Shown here: positions 17,766 through 26,188 of the stretch, piece after piece
How positions within the stretch are numbered: position 1 is the stretch's first letter
How the letters are laid out: every line of letters starts with the position of its first letter
Notes under the pieces: model-generated
What the model saw: the letters and a program-made list of their open reading frames with translations, nothing else
The model's database searches: none
Told to the model about the DNA's origin: nothing
Program-made: the position numbers and the translations under genes
Assembly (NCBI GenBank): GCA_041690255.1
Contig: JAWLHU010000005.1
Location: 310,001 to 374,000, forward strand
From: JAWLHU01 sp041690255
Lineage (GTDB): Bacteria > Bacillota > Sulfobacillia > Symbiobacteriales > Symbiobacteriaceae
Direction of reading: 5' to 3'
DNA length: 64,000 bases

Positions 17766-18779
17766 ATGCAACTGCCCTCTCTGCGGATTGGTTCGAAGGA
17801 GGCCCGGACCTGCATTATCCAGGGCGGCATGTCTGTCCGGATTGCGCTTCACAAGCTCGCGGCCGCTGTGGCCGAAGCGGGCGGTGTGGGGACGATCGGC
17901 GGCATGGGGATCCCGCCGGAAGAGCTGCGCCGTGAGATCCGGGCTGCCCGGGCTCTGACCGACGGCGTCTTCGGCGTCAACCTCATGTACGCGGGCTATC
18001 TCTTTGACCGGCTGCTCGATGTCTGTATCGAGGAGCGGGTCGACTATGTGGTCATTGGCGCCGGCTTTGCCCGCGGCCCGTTCAAGAAGCTGGGCGAGGC
18101 GGGGATTCCGGCCTTCTGTATCATCTCGTCGGTCAAGGCGGCCCGCATTGCGGCCAAGACCCCGGGGATCACGGGGATCGTTGTGGAGAGCGGTCAGGCC
18201 GGCGGACATCTGGGGCCGGAAGACCCCGAGATCTCCACCTGGGACCTCTTCCCACCTGTGCGGGCAGCGCTGAAGGAGGCGGGCTTCGCCGGCCCGATCA
18301 TCGCCGCCGGCGGCCTCCTGACCCGGGAGGATCTGCTGCGCTGCCTGGCCATGGGTGCCGACGGCGCACAGATGGGTATTCGCTTCGCCATGACCGAGGA
18401 GTGCGCCGCATCTGACGAAATGAAGGCCGCCTGGGTGGCAGCCACCGGCTCGAAGGTGACCGACTGGTCACCTACCGGCATGGCCAGCCGCTCGATTGTG
18501 CCGCATCCGGCCACGTTCGAGGAACTGCCGCTCACGCAGGGGGAGGGGGCGACGTATCGCTGCACCGACTGCCTGCGGTACTGCCTGCACCGTGACGAGG
18601 GGAAGTCGCACTGCATCTACAACGCCCTCGTCAACGCCCAGCGGGGCAAGGTCGAGAACGGTCTGATCTTCTGCGGTGGACGGGTCGGAGAGATCCACGA
18701 TATCGTGCCGGTGGCCGAGGTCTTCCGCCGGCTGACCACTCCGGTTCCGGGTGAGATCGATCTGGTCAGTGCCGACTAG
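17766..18779 (+). CDS. FMN-dependent flavin oxidoreductase, FabK / nitronate monooxygenase family
   Basis: 337 residues forming a TIM barrel. The start contains IIQGGMSVRIALHKLAAAVAEAGGVGTIGG, the FMN-phosphate region is around AAGGLLTREDLLRCLAMGADGAQMG, and the active-site histidine motif is ESGQAGGHLG. The C-terminus carries a cysteine cluster (CTDCLRYCLHRDEGKSHC) that could bind metal or an Fe-S cluster and is not part of classical FabK. Family members are enoyl-ACP reductases or nitronate monooxygenases. The FapR-like operator immediately upstream favours a role in fatty acid synthesis. Translation starts behind AGGAGTGAG. Confidence 0.85.
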   Translation: MQLPSLRIGSKEARTCIIQGGMSVRIALHKLAAAVAEAGGVGTIGGMGIPPEELRREIRAARALTDGVFGVNLMYAGYLFDRLLDVCIEERVDYVVIGAGFARGPFKKLGEAGIPAFCIISSVKAARIAAKTPGITGIVVESGQAGGHLGPEDPEISTWDLFPPVRAALKEAGFAGPIIAAGGLLTREDLLRCLAMGADGAQMGIRFAMTEECAASDEMKAAWVAATGSKVTDWSPTGMASRSIVPHPATFEELPLTQGEGATYRCTDCLRYCLHRDEGKSHCIYNALVNAQRGKVENGLIFCGGRVGEIHDIVPVAEVFRRLTTPVPGEIDLVSAD

Positions 18780-18835
18780 CACCGCGGCATGGACGCCGCC
18801 GAACGGTTTAGGCTACCGTGAAACGGTCAACAATG

Positions 18836-18866
18836 AAAAACGGTCCGGTGCGATATCACCGGACCG
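18836..18866 (-). terminator. Minus-strand terminator of the small membrane peptide gene
   Basis: On the minus strand a perfect 10-bp stem (CGGTCCGGTG / CACCGGACCG, ATATCG loop) is followed by TTTTT. On the plus strand it has no T-run, so its main role is for leftward transcription. Confidence 0.75.
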
Positions 18867-18917
18867 GGCGGACGCCGTTGACAGTTTGTTCGCTGAGTAG
18901 GAATCCCTTCCTACCCT

Positions 18918-18995
18918 TTAGCGATAAAGGGAGAGGATGGCTAGTATGAGGGCCAGAAGCACGATCCAGAAGATGTGTACCTCCAGTTCTCTCAT
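18918..18995 (-). CDS. 25-residue single-pass membrane peptide
   Basis: Too short for routine calling. ATG at 18995 lies 5 bases after GAGGTGG, and TAA is at 18918-18920. The peptide starts MRELEVH, then has an unbroken hydrophobic helix (IFWIVLLALILAILSL) and ends YR. A GTAGGAA/TTCCTAC hairpin and a strong minus-strand terminator follow within 85 bases, so it is a complete small transcription unit. Similar one-helix peptides act as type I toxins, as subunits of membrane complexes, or as sporulation factors. Nothing in the sequence decides between them. Confidence 0.6.
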   Translation of the reverse strand: MRELEVHIFWIVLLALILAILSLYR

Positions 18996-19040
18996 ACGAC
19001 CACCTCTTTCCGATCAACGAGGCGCCGCCACTTACATATA

Positions 19041-19086
19041 CGGATGGACTCGCCCTTCGGTTCGCGAGTCCATCCGCCTTTTTTTC
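19041..19086 (+). terminator. Strong hairpin with T-run upstream of the lipoprotein pair
   Basis: A perfect 13-bp stem (CGGATGGACTCGC / GCGAGTCCATCCG) followed by GCC and an eight-T run. It is a rightward terminator, either for the FabK-like transcript or for a small RNA. A near-identical stem occurs at 25161. Confidence 0.8.
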
Positions 19087-19241
19087 GCCCATCGCTCGGC
19101 CTCCCGGGGCCTTCCCACGGCTCTCGGGCAATCTTCCCGGCCAACTCAGGGTCCCACTCTCTCCTTACCCAAGCCCCCCGATGCTACGATACACAGGAGA
19201 AAAACCTGCGCCGTTTCACGTACGCAACGAGGAGGGTCTTC

Positions 19242-21404
19242 ATGCATTCCCGTCCATCCGCCACCCGTTTTGTCGGCTGGCTGCTGACCCTGGTCTTCTT
19301 CATCGTCTCCGGCTGCTCCGTCTCCCTGCCGGGCTCGCTGGGCAACGGCGGCTCGGCGCCCGAGTATGACCCGACCAAGCCCGAGAAGCTGGCCAAGGCC
19401 ATCTCCGGCGCCACAGAGCCGGATCAGGCCATGGCCACGGTCCAGGAGATCCTCGCCCTGGGCGGCATTCCCACCGCTGACGGCGACCAGGTCCTGACCC
19501 AGGCCATCGCCCCGGCGGCCGCCGGCTTCGTGATCCCCCATGAGGCCTTAAACCTGGCCGAGGGCGCCCGCAACCGGGCCGAGGCAGGGGAGATGACGGC
19601 CGCCGACCTGGGCCGGCACATGGCCGCCCTTGGCTGGACCTTCCCGGAGGGGAGCGACCCCGGTGTCCAGGTGGCCGCTTTCCTGACCACCTGGGTGTCC
19701 GCTGCGCAGGAGAACACCAAGAACCCGCACAACTTCACGCCGCTCTTCCTGGCGGCCATGGCCAGGCTCCAGCGGCCGGCGATCGACCTGGCCGAGCGGT
19801 TCCGGCCAGAGGCCCTGCGCCTCACCAACCTGGAGATCGAACTGATCCTCGCGGCCATGACCCGGATCCCAGAGACAGAGACTGAATCGAGCAGCCTGAT
19901 TCTCTTCGGCCAGAGAGCCTACGCGGCCGAGCCATGCAGCGCCGTGAAGAAGTGGGTCGGCGGCGATCAGCCCTCCTTCCTGCGCACCGTAGGCACCGAG
20001 GTCGGGCACCTCTACGTTCAGCAACTGGTCGGTGACGGGATTCAGAGCGGGATGCAGAAACTCGGCTACAGCGAGGCCCAGGCCGGGAGCTTCGGTCGGG
20101 CGCTGGGCGCCCTGAACATCCTGACCAAGCTGCACAAGCTGGCCGTCCTCTACGACGAGATGGAGGTGACCGTCCAGCCGATCTCCGCCAACCCCGTCCA
20201 CAAGAAGCTGAAGGGTGAGGCACCGGAGGTGGCCGAGTTCGAGGTGATCGCCGGGGTGTCCGACGAGCGGTGGAAGGACTACAAGGATTCACTGGTCTCC
20301 TCCGGGGTGATCGAAGGGCTCCGTGACTGCCTGGGATTCGGCGACCTGCCGATCTTCTCTGACACCGGGAACGTTGCGAAGGATGCCGAGAACTGGCGGG
20401 TGCAGTGGCGCATTGTCGAGGGTTCCCCCAAGCACGCCTATATCAGCCTGAACAAGAACGAGTTCGACATGCTCGGCCAGCTCCAGATGAAGATGAAGCG
20501 GATCAGCGAGAACGCCGCCAACGCCCGGCTGAAGGTAGACCTGACCCCCGAGAAGACCCCGGCCCACATGGGGAAGGAGGCCGAGGCGCCGGTGACCGTG
20601 GAGGCAGAGGTCCGGACCAGCTCTCCCCTCAGCCCCAGCTTCATCGCCAACATGATGAAGTGGGTGATTCTCGAGGACACCATTGCCGGAATCGATGGAT
20701 TGACCGAAGCGGCGACCGGCTTCTTCCAGGAGGTGGTCCGCCCAACCGCCTACGGGACCCTTACGGTCACCTACCACACCGGAGAACCCCAGTGGGTCGG
20801 CACGATCACGATCACCGAGACGGTCCATTCGACCGATGCCGGCTCCGAATCGGCGCCGGGCACCTCGGAGAGCTGGAACATTGACCACAGGACGACATCC
20901 ACCGCCACCTGGATGGTGCGCTCCAGCACCCTGCAGGAGACGGGGTCCGCCTCCGTAGGCGCCTTCGAACTGGTCGCCGACTTCACGGCCAAAGCGGAGC
21001 GCCTGGAGCAGAACAACCGGGAATGGCGGACGGTGACCTCTACGGGAGACTGCATTGGCCGGACCAACGAGCGGCAGGAGGAGACAGGCGGGACGCAGGG
21101 CGAGGACCGCCTGGGCCTCGTGCTTGACCTGGACCAGAACAAGTACACGATCGGGGCCCACAACTCCCATCCACCGTTCGATGCGAAGCTGAGGGTCACG
21201 AATGTCTCGACCCGGTCCGGCTGCGGCGAGTACAACGACGGGACGACCACCGACGAGTTGACGATGGATACGAAGATGTACGTGCCCGCCTTCGACCCGA
21301 TTGAGGGGGTCCTGCACGACGTGACCCATATCAGCGGCAGATTCCCGTGGACCGATGGCGATCTGACGATCACCGTGGAGTGGGATCTGACCCTGGAAGA
21401 CTAG
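19242..21404 (+). CDS. Large predicted lipoprotein of unknown function, paralogue 1
   Basis: 720 residues from ATG 19242, 6 bases after GAGGAGG. A signal peptide ends in a lipobox (FIVSGC), so the mature protein should be lipid-anchored outside the membrane. No known domain was recognised. Features shared with the next gene include PCS--KKWVGGD, TEVGH, QQLVGDG, NWRVQWRIVEGSP and a C-terminal TDGD-xI-WDLTL. The frequent paired aromatic/Asp-rich beta segments in the last 250 residues look like a beta-sandwich. The tandem duplication suggests a species-level family. Confidence 0.75.
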   Translation: MHSRPSATRFVGWLLTLVFFIVSGCSVSLPGSLGNGGSAPEYDPTKPEKLAKAISGATEPDQAMATVQEILALGGIPTADGDQVLTQAIAPAAAGFVIPHEALNLAEGARNRAEAGEMTAADLGRHMAALGWTFPEGSDPGVQVAAFLTTWVSAAQENTKNPHNFTPLFLAAMARLQRPAIDLAERFRPEALRLTNLEIELILAAMTRIPETETESSSLILFGQRAYAAEPCSAVKKWVGGDQPSFLRTVGTEVGHLYVQQLVGDGIQSGMQKLGYSEAQAGSFGRALGALNILTKLHKLAVLYDEMEVTVQPISANPVHKKLKGEAPEVAEFEVIAGVSDERWKDYKDSLVSSGVIEGLRDCLGFGDLPIFSDTGNVAKDAENWRVQWRIVEGSPKHAYISLNKNEFDMLGQLQMKMKRISENAANARLKVDLTPEKTPAHMGKEAEAPVTVEAEVRTSSPLSPSFIANMMKWVILEDTIAGIDGLTEAATGFFQEVVRPTAYGTLTVTYHTGEPQWVGTITITETVHSTDAGSESAPGTSESWNIDHRTTSTATWMVRSSTLQETGSASVGAFELVADFTAKAERLEQNNREWRTVTSTGDCIGRTNERQEETGGTQGEDRLGLVLDLDQNKYTIGAHNSHPPFDAKLRVTNVSTRSGCGEYNDGTTTDELTMDTKMYVPAFDPIEGVLHDVTHISGRFPWTDGDLTITVEWDLTLED

Positions 21405-21440
21405 GGTGCGGGCGAGGCGATCAGCACGAGGAGGATCTCT

Positions 21441-23582
21441 ATGCGGACTGGCAGTTCCCCCACCCGTGTGCTTGGGTGGCTCCTGATTCTTCTGTTTGTT
21501 CTCACCCCGGCCTGCTCCCGTTCAGCAGGCCCCGGGGCGGCGCCCACGTACTCGGAGGAGAAGCCGCAGCAGATGGCCGAGGCACTGACCACCGCCGAAG
21601 AGCCCGCGAAGGCTGTCGAGGCCGTGCGGGAGGTCCTGGCCCTCGGCGGTATCCCGACGATCGAGGGCGAGACGGTCCTCACCCGGGCCGTGGCCCCCGA
21701 GTCGGCCTCCTTCGCCATCCCCGTCCAGGTGGCTCAACTGGCCTTCACCAGCCAGAACCGGGCCACCGCGGCGGCGATCACCGTGGCGGACCTCGGCAAG
21801 CACATGGCGGCCATGGGCTGGCCCTTCCCCGAAGAGGTGACCGATCCCGGTCAACACCTGGCCTCGCTCCTGACCAGGTGGGTGAAGGAGGCCCGGGCCA
21901 ACCCGAAGGACCCCCACAACTTCACCCCGCTCTTCCTGGCCGAGATGGCCCAGAAGCAGGTCCCCTCGGTCGATCTGACCCAGGCCTTCCCGCCAGACCG
22001 GCTACGGCTCACCTTCCTGGAGTTGGAGTTGCTGACCGCCGCCTTCACCCGGCTGGACGCCCCGGCTGCGCAGACCAGCGCCTTCGGCCTCTACCTCTTC
22101 GGCCAGCCCGCTTACGCCGATGAGCCCTGCAGCGACTTCAAGAAGTGGGTGGGCGGCGACAAGTCGGGCGTGCTCCGCACGGTCCTGACCGAGGTCGGCC
22201 ACCTGGGCATTCAGCAACTGGTGGGCGATGGGCTCCAGAAGACCCTGCAGGACATGGGCTACAGCGACATGACCACCGCCAACACCGCCAAGATGCTCGG
22301 CCTCATGAACGCCCTTGGCAAGATCCACAAGGTGGCGCTCCTCTACCAGGAGGCGGAGGTGACGGTGAAGGCCGTCACGCCCGGCCCGGTCCACAAGCAG
22401 GCCGCCGATGAGGCCCTGAAGGTAGTCGAGTTCGAGGTGGTCGCCGGCATACCCGAGGCCCAGTGGAAGGACTACAAGGAGAGCATTGCGGCGAACGGGA
22501 CCGTGCGGGCCCTGCGGGACTGCGTCAGCTTCGGCGACCTGCCCACCTTTGCCGACACCGGCAACATCGCCAGCGACTCCGCCAACTGGCGGGTCCAATG
22601 GCGGATCGTTGAGGGCTCGCCCGAGCACGGCTGGATCAGCCTGGATAAGAACGAGTTCGACATGCCCGGCCAGCTACAGATGAAAATGAAGCCGCTCAAC
22701 GAGTACTCCTCGGGGGCCATGCTGAAGGTCGATCTCACCCCGGAGCGGAGCAAGGGGCACACGGGCCGGGAGAAGACCGCCCCCATGACGGTCCGGGCGA
22801 GCGTCCGCACCAGCTCACCGCTCAGCGCCAGCTTCATCGCCAATGTCATGAAAGCGGTGCTCGCGGAGGATGCCGTTGCCGGTACCGACGCGGCGGCAGA
22901 GGCCTCGGCCGGCTTCTTCCAGGAGGTCGTCCGGCCCGACGCCTACGGCACGCTCATGGTCTCCTACCACGCGGGGGCGCCCGGTTGGGCCGGCACCATG
23001 ACCGTGACCAAGACCTCCAAGATCACCGTTTCGGATACCACCAAGATCGAGGGTGGCACCGAGGAGTGGAACCGGGAGGAGGGGGAGAACTCCTCCGCCA
23101 CCTACCGGGTAGTCGCCAGCCGGCAGCAGGACCTCGGCCCCGCTCAGGCGGTCGCCCAATGGACCCTGACGGTCGACTACGAGGGCACAGCCAGTTGGAC
23201 CGAGGTGCTCAACTCCCACTCGGAGTACTCGTCTCCCCTGGGTATCTGTCAGGAAGACTACTTCAGCCAGTGGGAGCAGCGCGGTGAGCAGGCGGGCACC
23301 ATCGAGCTGGACTTGACCCTCAACTACTTCGAGAAGAGCTACCTGATTGGCGGCGCCGATCATCCGCCGGTGAACACGGTGAAAAAGTCCGCCTACACCA
23401 GGCAGAACAGTTGCTCCGGATCGACGTCGGATGAGGAGACATCCGAGGGTACGATGACCTTCCCGCAGTTTGATCCGATGGAGGGTGTGCTCTACGACAA
23501 GGAGCATCTGACCGGCAGCTTTGACTATACCGATGGGGATGTGGTGATCACCACCACCTGGGACCTGACCCTGCACGAGTGA
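21441..23582 (+). CDS. Large predicted lipoprotein of unknown function, paralogue 2
   Basis: 713 residues, 36 bases downstream of its paralogue and behind GAGGAGG. The lipobox is LTPAC. The two proteins align end to end by eye, and long shared blocks (NKNEFDM or DKNEFDM, GFFQEVVRP, NWRVQWRIVEGSP) suggest more than half the residues are identical in the middle. The C-terminal third is more divergent, as expected for an exposed binding domain. No function is proposed. The pair is probably cotranscribed and ends at the hairpin at 23598. Confidence 0.75.
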   Translation: MRTGSSPTRVLGWLLILLFVLTPACSRSAGPGAAPTYSEEKPQQMAEALTTAEEPAKAVEAVREVLALGGIPTIEGETVLTRAVAPESASFAIPVQVAQLAFTSQNRATAAAITVADLGKHMAAMGWPFPEEVTDPGQHLASLLTRWVKEARANPKDPHNFTPLFLAEMAQKQVPSVDLTQAFPPDRLRLTFLELELLTAAFTRLDAPAAQTSAFGLYLFGQPAYADEPCSDFKKWVGGDKSGVLRTVLTEVGHLGIQQLVGDGLQKTLQDMGYSDMTTANTAKMLGLMNALGKIHKVALLYQEAEVTVKAVTPGPVHKQAADEALKVVEFEVVAGIPEAQWKDYKESIAANGTVRALRDCVSFGDLPTFADTGNIASDSANWRVQWRIVEGSPEHGWISLDKNEFDMPGQLQMKMKPLNEYSSGAMLKVDLTPERSKGHTGREKTAPMTVRASVRTSSPLSASFIANVMKAVLAEDAVAGTDAAAEASAGFFQEVVRPDAYGTLMVSYHAGAPGWAGTMTVTKTSKITVSDTTKIEGGTEEWNREEGENSSATYRVVASRQQDLGPAQAVAQWTLTVDYEGTASWTEVLNSHSEYSSPLGICQEDYFSQWEQRGEQAGTIELDLTLNYFEKSYLIGGADHPPVNTVKKSAYTRQNSCSGSTSDEETSEGTMTFPQFDPMEGVLYDKEHLTGSFDYTDGDVVITTTWDLTLHE

Positions 23583-23597
23583 GCGAGGAAACAGAGC

Positions 23598-23628
23598 GAA
23601 GGCCCACCCCGGGAGGAGGTGGGCCTTC
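23598..23628. terminator. Hairpin between convergent genes
   Basis: An 11-bp stem (GAAGGCCCACC / GGTGGGCCTTC) lies between the lipoprotein gene and the converging deaminase. There is no T-run on either side, so its efficiency as a terminator is uncertain. Confidence 0.55.
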
Positions 23629-23634
23629 AAACAT

Positions 23635-24132
23635 CTACCGGTCAGCAGCGGTCCAACTCGGGATCGTCCCGCCCCGCCGGGCCCGCCAGGCGTCCAGCAT
23701 GATTCGCTGGCGCTGGTCGAGGTCGGGGAAGGGGGCGTCACAGGCCTCGATTCGGGCGAAGCGGTGGGGGAAGAGACCGGCCTCCCGCATGGCGCGGAAG
23801 CCGCCAAAGCCATCGTCGTTCGTCACCCAGACCACCCGCCCGATATGGGCAGCCAGGATGGCGCCGGTGCACATGGGGCAGGGCTCCAACGAGGTGTAGA
23901 GGGTGCAGTTGTTCCGGTAGGGCTCCTCGAAGAGCAGAATCCGGGTCCGGCGGATCGCATCGATCTCGGCATGGGCCACGGTGTCGCTTTCCGTGCCCAC
24001 CCGGTTGTGCCCCCGGCTGAGCAGTTCGCCTTCCGGACCGACCACCACGGCACCAATGGGCAGACAGCCCTCCCGGACGGCAACCTCTGCCTCATCTAAC
24101 GCCATCTCCAGGTAGTGACGATCCAGGTCCAT
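23635..24132 (-). CDS. Nucleoside deaminase (cytidine/guanine deaminase family)
   Basis: 165 residues from ATG 24132, 5-6 bases after GGAGTGA. It has the zinc site of the CDA fold: HAE at about residue 57 and PCPMC about 30 residues later. The enzyme hydrolytically deaminates a base or nucleoside. The family includes tRNA adenosine deaminase TadA, guanine deaminase and others. The C-terminus (HRFARIEACDAPFPDLDQ) is not that of TadA, so a free-base or nucleoside deaminase is favoured. Confidence 0.87.
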   Translation of the reverse strand: MDLDRHYLEMALDEAEVAVREGCLPIGAVVVGPEGELLSRGHNRVGTESDTVAHAEIDAIRRTRILLFEEPYRNNCTLYTSLEPCPMCTGAILAAHIGRVVWVTNDDGFGGFRAMREAGLFPHRFARIEACDAPFPDLDQRQRIMLDAWRARRGGTIPSWTAADR

Positions 24133-24223
24133 CGGCTTCACTCCGGTTCATTTTTGCTGATGGGGGGATTCGCACCCTGTGACCTGATCTCCTTGAGCAG
24201 AAAGGCCTAACCTGAAGGCTGGA

Positions 24224-24958
24224 CTACCGGGCGAAGACGTGGTCACCGATCCGCCGGGTCAGGGGGCGCGAGCGAATCCAGTTGTCCGGTGCGGTCCGGT
24301 CCGGGTTGTAGAAGAACAGGGCACCCCAGGAGTGGTCGTACCCCTTCAGCGCCGCCTGAACTGCCTCTCTGGCCGAGGCGGTCGACGGCTGGTTGATCTG
24401 TCCGTCCTGGACCGGAGAGAAGGCGGGAATCCTGCCGTAGTGCTGCAGGATCACGCTGCGCACCGTGTTCGGGAAGTCCGGCGACTTGACGCGGTTCAGG
24501 ACGACAGCAGCGACCGCCACCTGCCCCTCGTAGGGCTCTCCCACAGACTCCGCGGTCACCAGGCGCTCGAACAGGTCCAGGTCGGCCGAACCCAACCAGT
24601 ACATGTTCGCGAGGGGCGTGGGCAGGTAGAGCACCTGACCAATATGGAGGATGGAGTCCCACTCATTGTTTACCGACTGAACAGTGCCCAGGGCGACCCC
24701 GTAGCGCTGCGAAATCTGCCACAGGGTATCGCCACTCTTGACCACGTACCGCTCCGGAATGCGCAGGTGCTGTCCGACGTAAATCGAGTCCGATGCCAAC
24801 CCGTTCGTCCGGCGGATGACCTCATAGGGCATGTTCTGCTCGCTACCGATGCGCCAGAGGACGTCACCGGGGCGCACAGTTCGGATGGTCGAGGCATGCG
24901 CGGTGCTGGTCCCAACCAGGCTGAATACGATGGCTGCAGCGGCGATCAGTCTCTTCAC
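24224..24958 (-). CDS. SleB-type cell-wall hydrolase with two LysM domains
   Basis: 244 residues from GTG 24958, which follows GGAAGTGA; an ATG five codons upstream lacks a ribosome site. It has a signal peptide (RLIAAAAIVFSLVGTSTAHA), LysM 1 (about 27-71, RPGDVLWRIG), LysM 2 (about 73-117, KSGDTLWQIS), and a C-terminal hydrolase_2/SleB domain (RLVTAESVGEPYEGQVAVAAVVLNR, then GALFFYNP). SleB enzymes are lytic transglycosylases acting on spore cortex muramic-lactam, and relatives with LysM act on vegetative wall. This supports a spore-forming host. Confidence 0.9.
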   Translation of the reverse strand: MKRLIAAAAIVFSLVGTSTAHASTIRTVRPGDVLWRIGSEQNMPYEVIRRTNGLASDSIYVGQHLRIPERYVVKSGDTLWQISQRYGVALGTVQSVNNEWDSILHIGQVLYLPTPLANMYWLGSADLDLFERLVTAESVGEPYEGQVAVAAVVLNRVKSPDFPNTVRSVILQHYGRIPAFSPVQDGQINQPSTASAREAVQAALKGYDHSWGALFFYNPDRTAPDNWIRSRPLTRRIGDHVFAR

Positions 24959-25392
24959 GCGGATCACTTCCATTTCGTATAAATACCGATGAACCTTGCA
25001 CGGTTCAGCGGTATATACGTGTACTGCGGAAGGGATCAAAACACCTTGTTCCTGACGTGAAATACAGGAATTACCCAAGTTGGGAGACGCATTTCTGACC
25101 AGCCGGTGTGAATACCCCTCGGGCAAAGTGGGCAAAGTGAAGAACGGATCTCCACAGGAGCGGAGGGACTCGCGCAAAGGTGCGAGTCCCTCCGTCTTTT
25201 CTCACAGACTCGCCGCCACGTGAAACCGATATTATCGACTTAGTAGGATAGATGCATAGACAAAAGGACTACCCGTACAAATGCATCCTTGATCCGATAG
25301 GTTTTTGCAGCGGTCTGGACGAAAATCAATGTGAAGAATCTGTGCAGGAAGTGTGTAGAACTGATGATACAGACGGACGGGAGGAGATCGCC
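24959..25392. other. 434-base region between the SleB gene and the Crp-family gene
   Basis: No complete gene was recognised. The region is less GC-rich than its surroundings, with AT-rich blocks (24965-25020 and 25225-25345) suitable for two divergent promoters. A direct repeat of GGGCAAAGT sits at 25122-25139. A terminator hairpin (25161) lies in the middle although no plus-strand gene precedes it. A small non-coding transcript is possible. Confidence 0.4.
25161..25200 (+). terminator. Rightward terminator with no recognised upstream gene
   Basis: A perfect 13-bp stem (CGGAGGGACTCGC / GCGAGTCCCTCCG) followed by TCTTTT. The stem differs from that at 19041 by one base pair. It may end a short RNA begun after 24975. 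Confidence 0.7.
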
Positions 25393-26070
25393 ATGAACCG
25401 CTACCTGCGCACGCCGGGCCTGGCCGCCTTTGCGGCCCTGCCGCGCGAGGCCGTGACCGACCTGGTCAGCGTCATGAGCCTCCGGACCTATCGGAAGGGA
25501 TCACATCTGTTCTACCAGGGGGAGGAGCCGCACGCCGTCTGGTTCCTGGAGACCGGGCGGGCGAAGTGGTTCAAGACCAGCGAGGACGGGCAGGAGCAGA
25601 TCCTGCAGATCGTGGGGCCCGGCGAGGCGGTCGGCCTCGTTGCTCTGCTCGATCGCAAGCCGTATGTCGCCGCGGCCAGAGCGGTGGAGGATACAACGGC
25701 CTGGACGCTGGCTATTCACGATTACGACAGCATGGTGATGCGCCATCCGGAGCTGGCGCTGCTGGTCATGCGCCAACTGGGCGATGGTGTCCGCTGGCTC
25801 CTGGAGCATGTCCACTCCATGCAGAACCGCTCCGCCCAGGAGCGGGTCGTCTCGGTGCTGATGCGCAAGGCGCGGCTGGATGAGTCAGGCGAGCGGGTCA
25901 TCCCCATGACCCATCAGGAGATTGCGAGCCTGGCCGGCATGGCTCGCGAGACGGTCAGCAGGGTCCTCTCCGACCTGCAGCGGCGGGGTGCGGTCCGCCT
26001 GACCCGCTCGATGGTGATCCTGCTCGACGCGGCCCAGCTGCAGGGAGGCATGCAGGCGGCCCGGGCATAG
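25393..26070 (+). CDS. Crp/Fnr-family transcriptional regulator
   Basis: 225 residues from ATG 25393 behind GGGAGGAG. The cyclic-nucleotide-binding-like beta barrel covers about residues 5-120, then the dimerisation helix, then a winged helix (MTHQEIASLAGMARETVSRVLSDLQRRGAV, about 178-207). The cAMP-contact residues of true Crp are not evident and there is no cysteine cluster, so the ligand is unknown. It lies 118 bases upstream of a MalT-like regulator in the same direction, and both could belong to one regulatory unit. Confidence 0.88.
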   Translation: MNRYLRTPGLAAFAALPREAVTDLVSVMSLRTYRKGSHLFYQGEEPHAVWFLETGRAKWFKTSEDGQEQILQIVGPGEAVGLVALLDRKPYVAAARAVEDTTAWTLAIHDYDSMVMRHPELALLVMRQLGDGVRWLLEHVHSMQNRSAQERVVSVLMRKARLDESGERVIPMTHQEIASLAGMARETVSRVLSDLQRRGAVRLTRSMVILLDAAQLQGGMQAARA

Positions 26071-26188
26071 CGCTGGGCGCAGAGGCTGTGAAGAAGCTTT
26101 ACCCTGTGGCGGCTTGCGATCCGGTGCCCCGGTGGCAGGAATGCCAAGGGCACGGGGCGAACCGCTTCACCAACACAACGCCCGGTAG

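Noticed and set aside
24145..24225. tRNA-like 3' end (GGGGGATTCGCACC) on the minus strand
   Set aside because: No acceptor, D or anticodon stems can be formed around it.
24959..25060. ydaO-type c-di-AMP riboswitch before the SleB gene
   Set aside because: Only a short CTGAACC match. The rest of the conserved ydaO core is missing.
25252..25392. N-terminal extension with four cysteines on the Crp-family protein (FNR-like cluster)
   Set aside because: Codon use is AT-rich and unlike the gene, a GGGAGGAG site directly precedes ATG 25393, and the family starts there.
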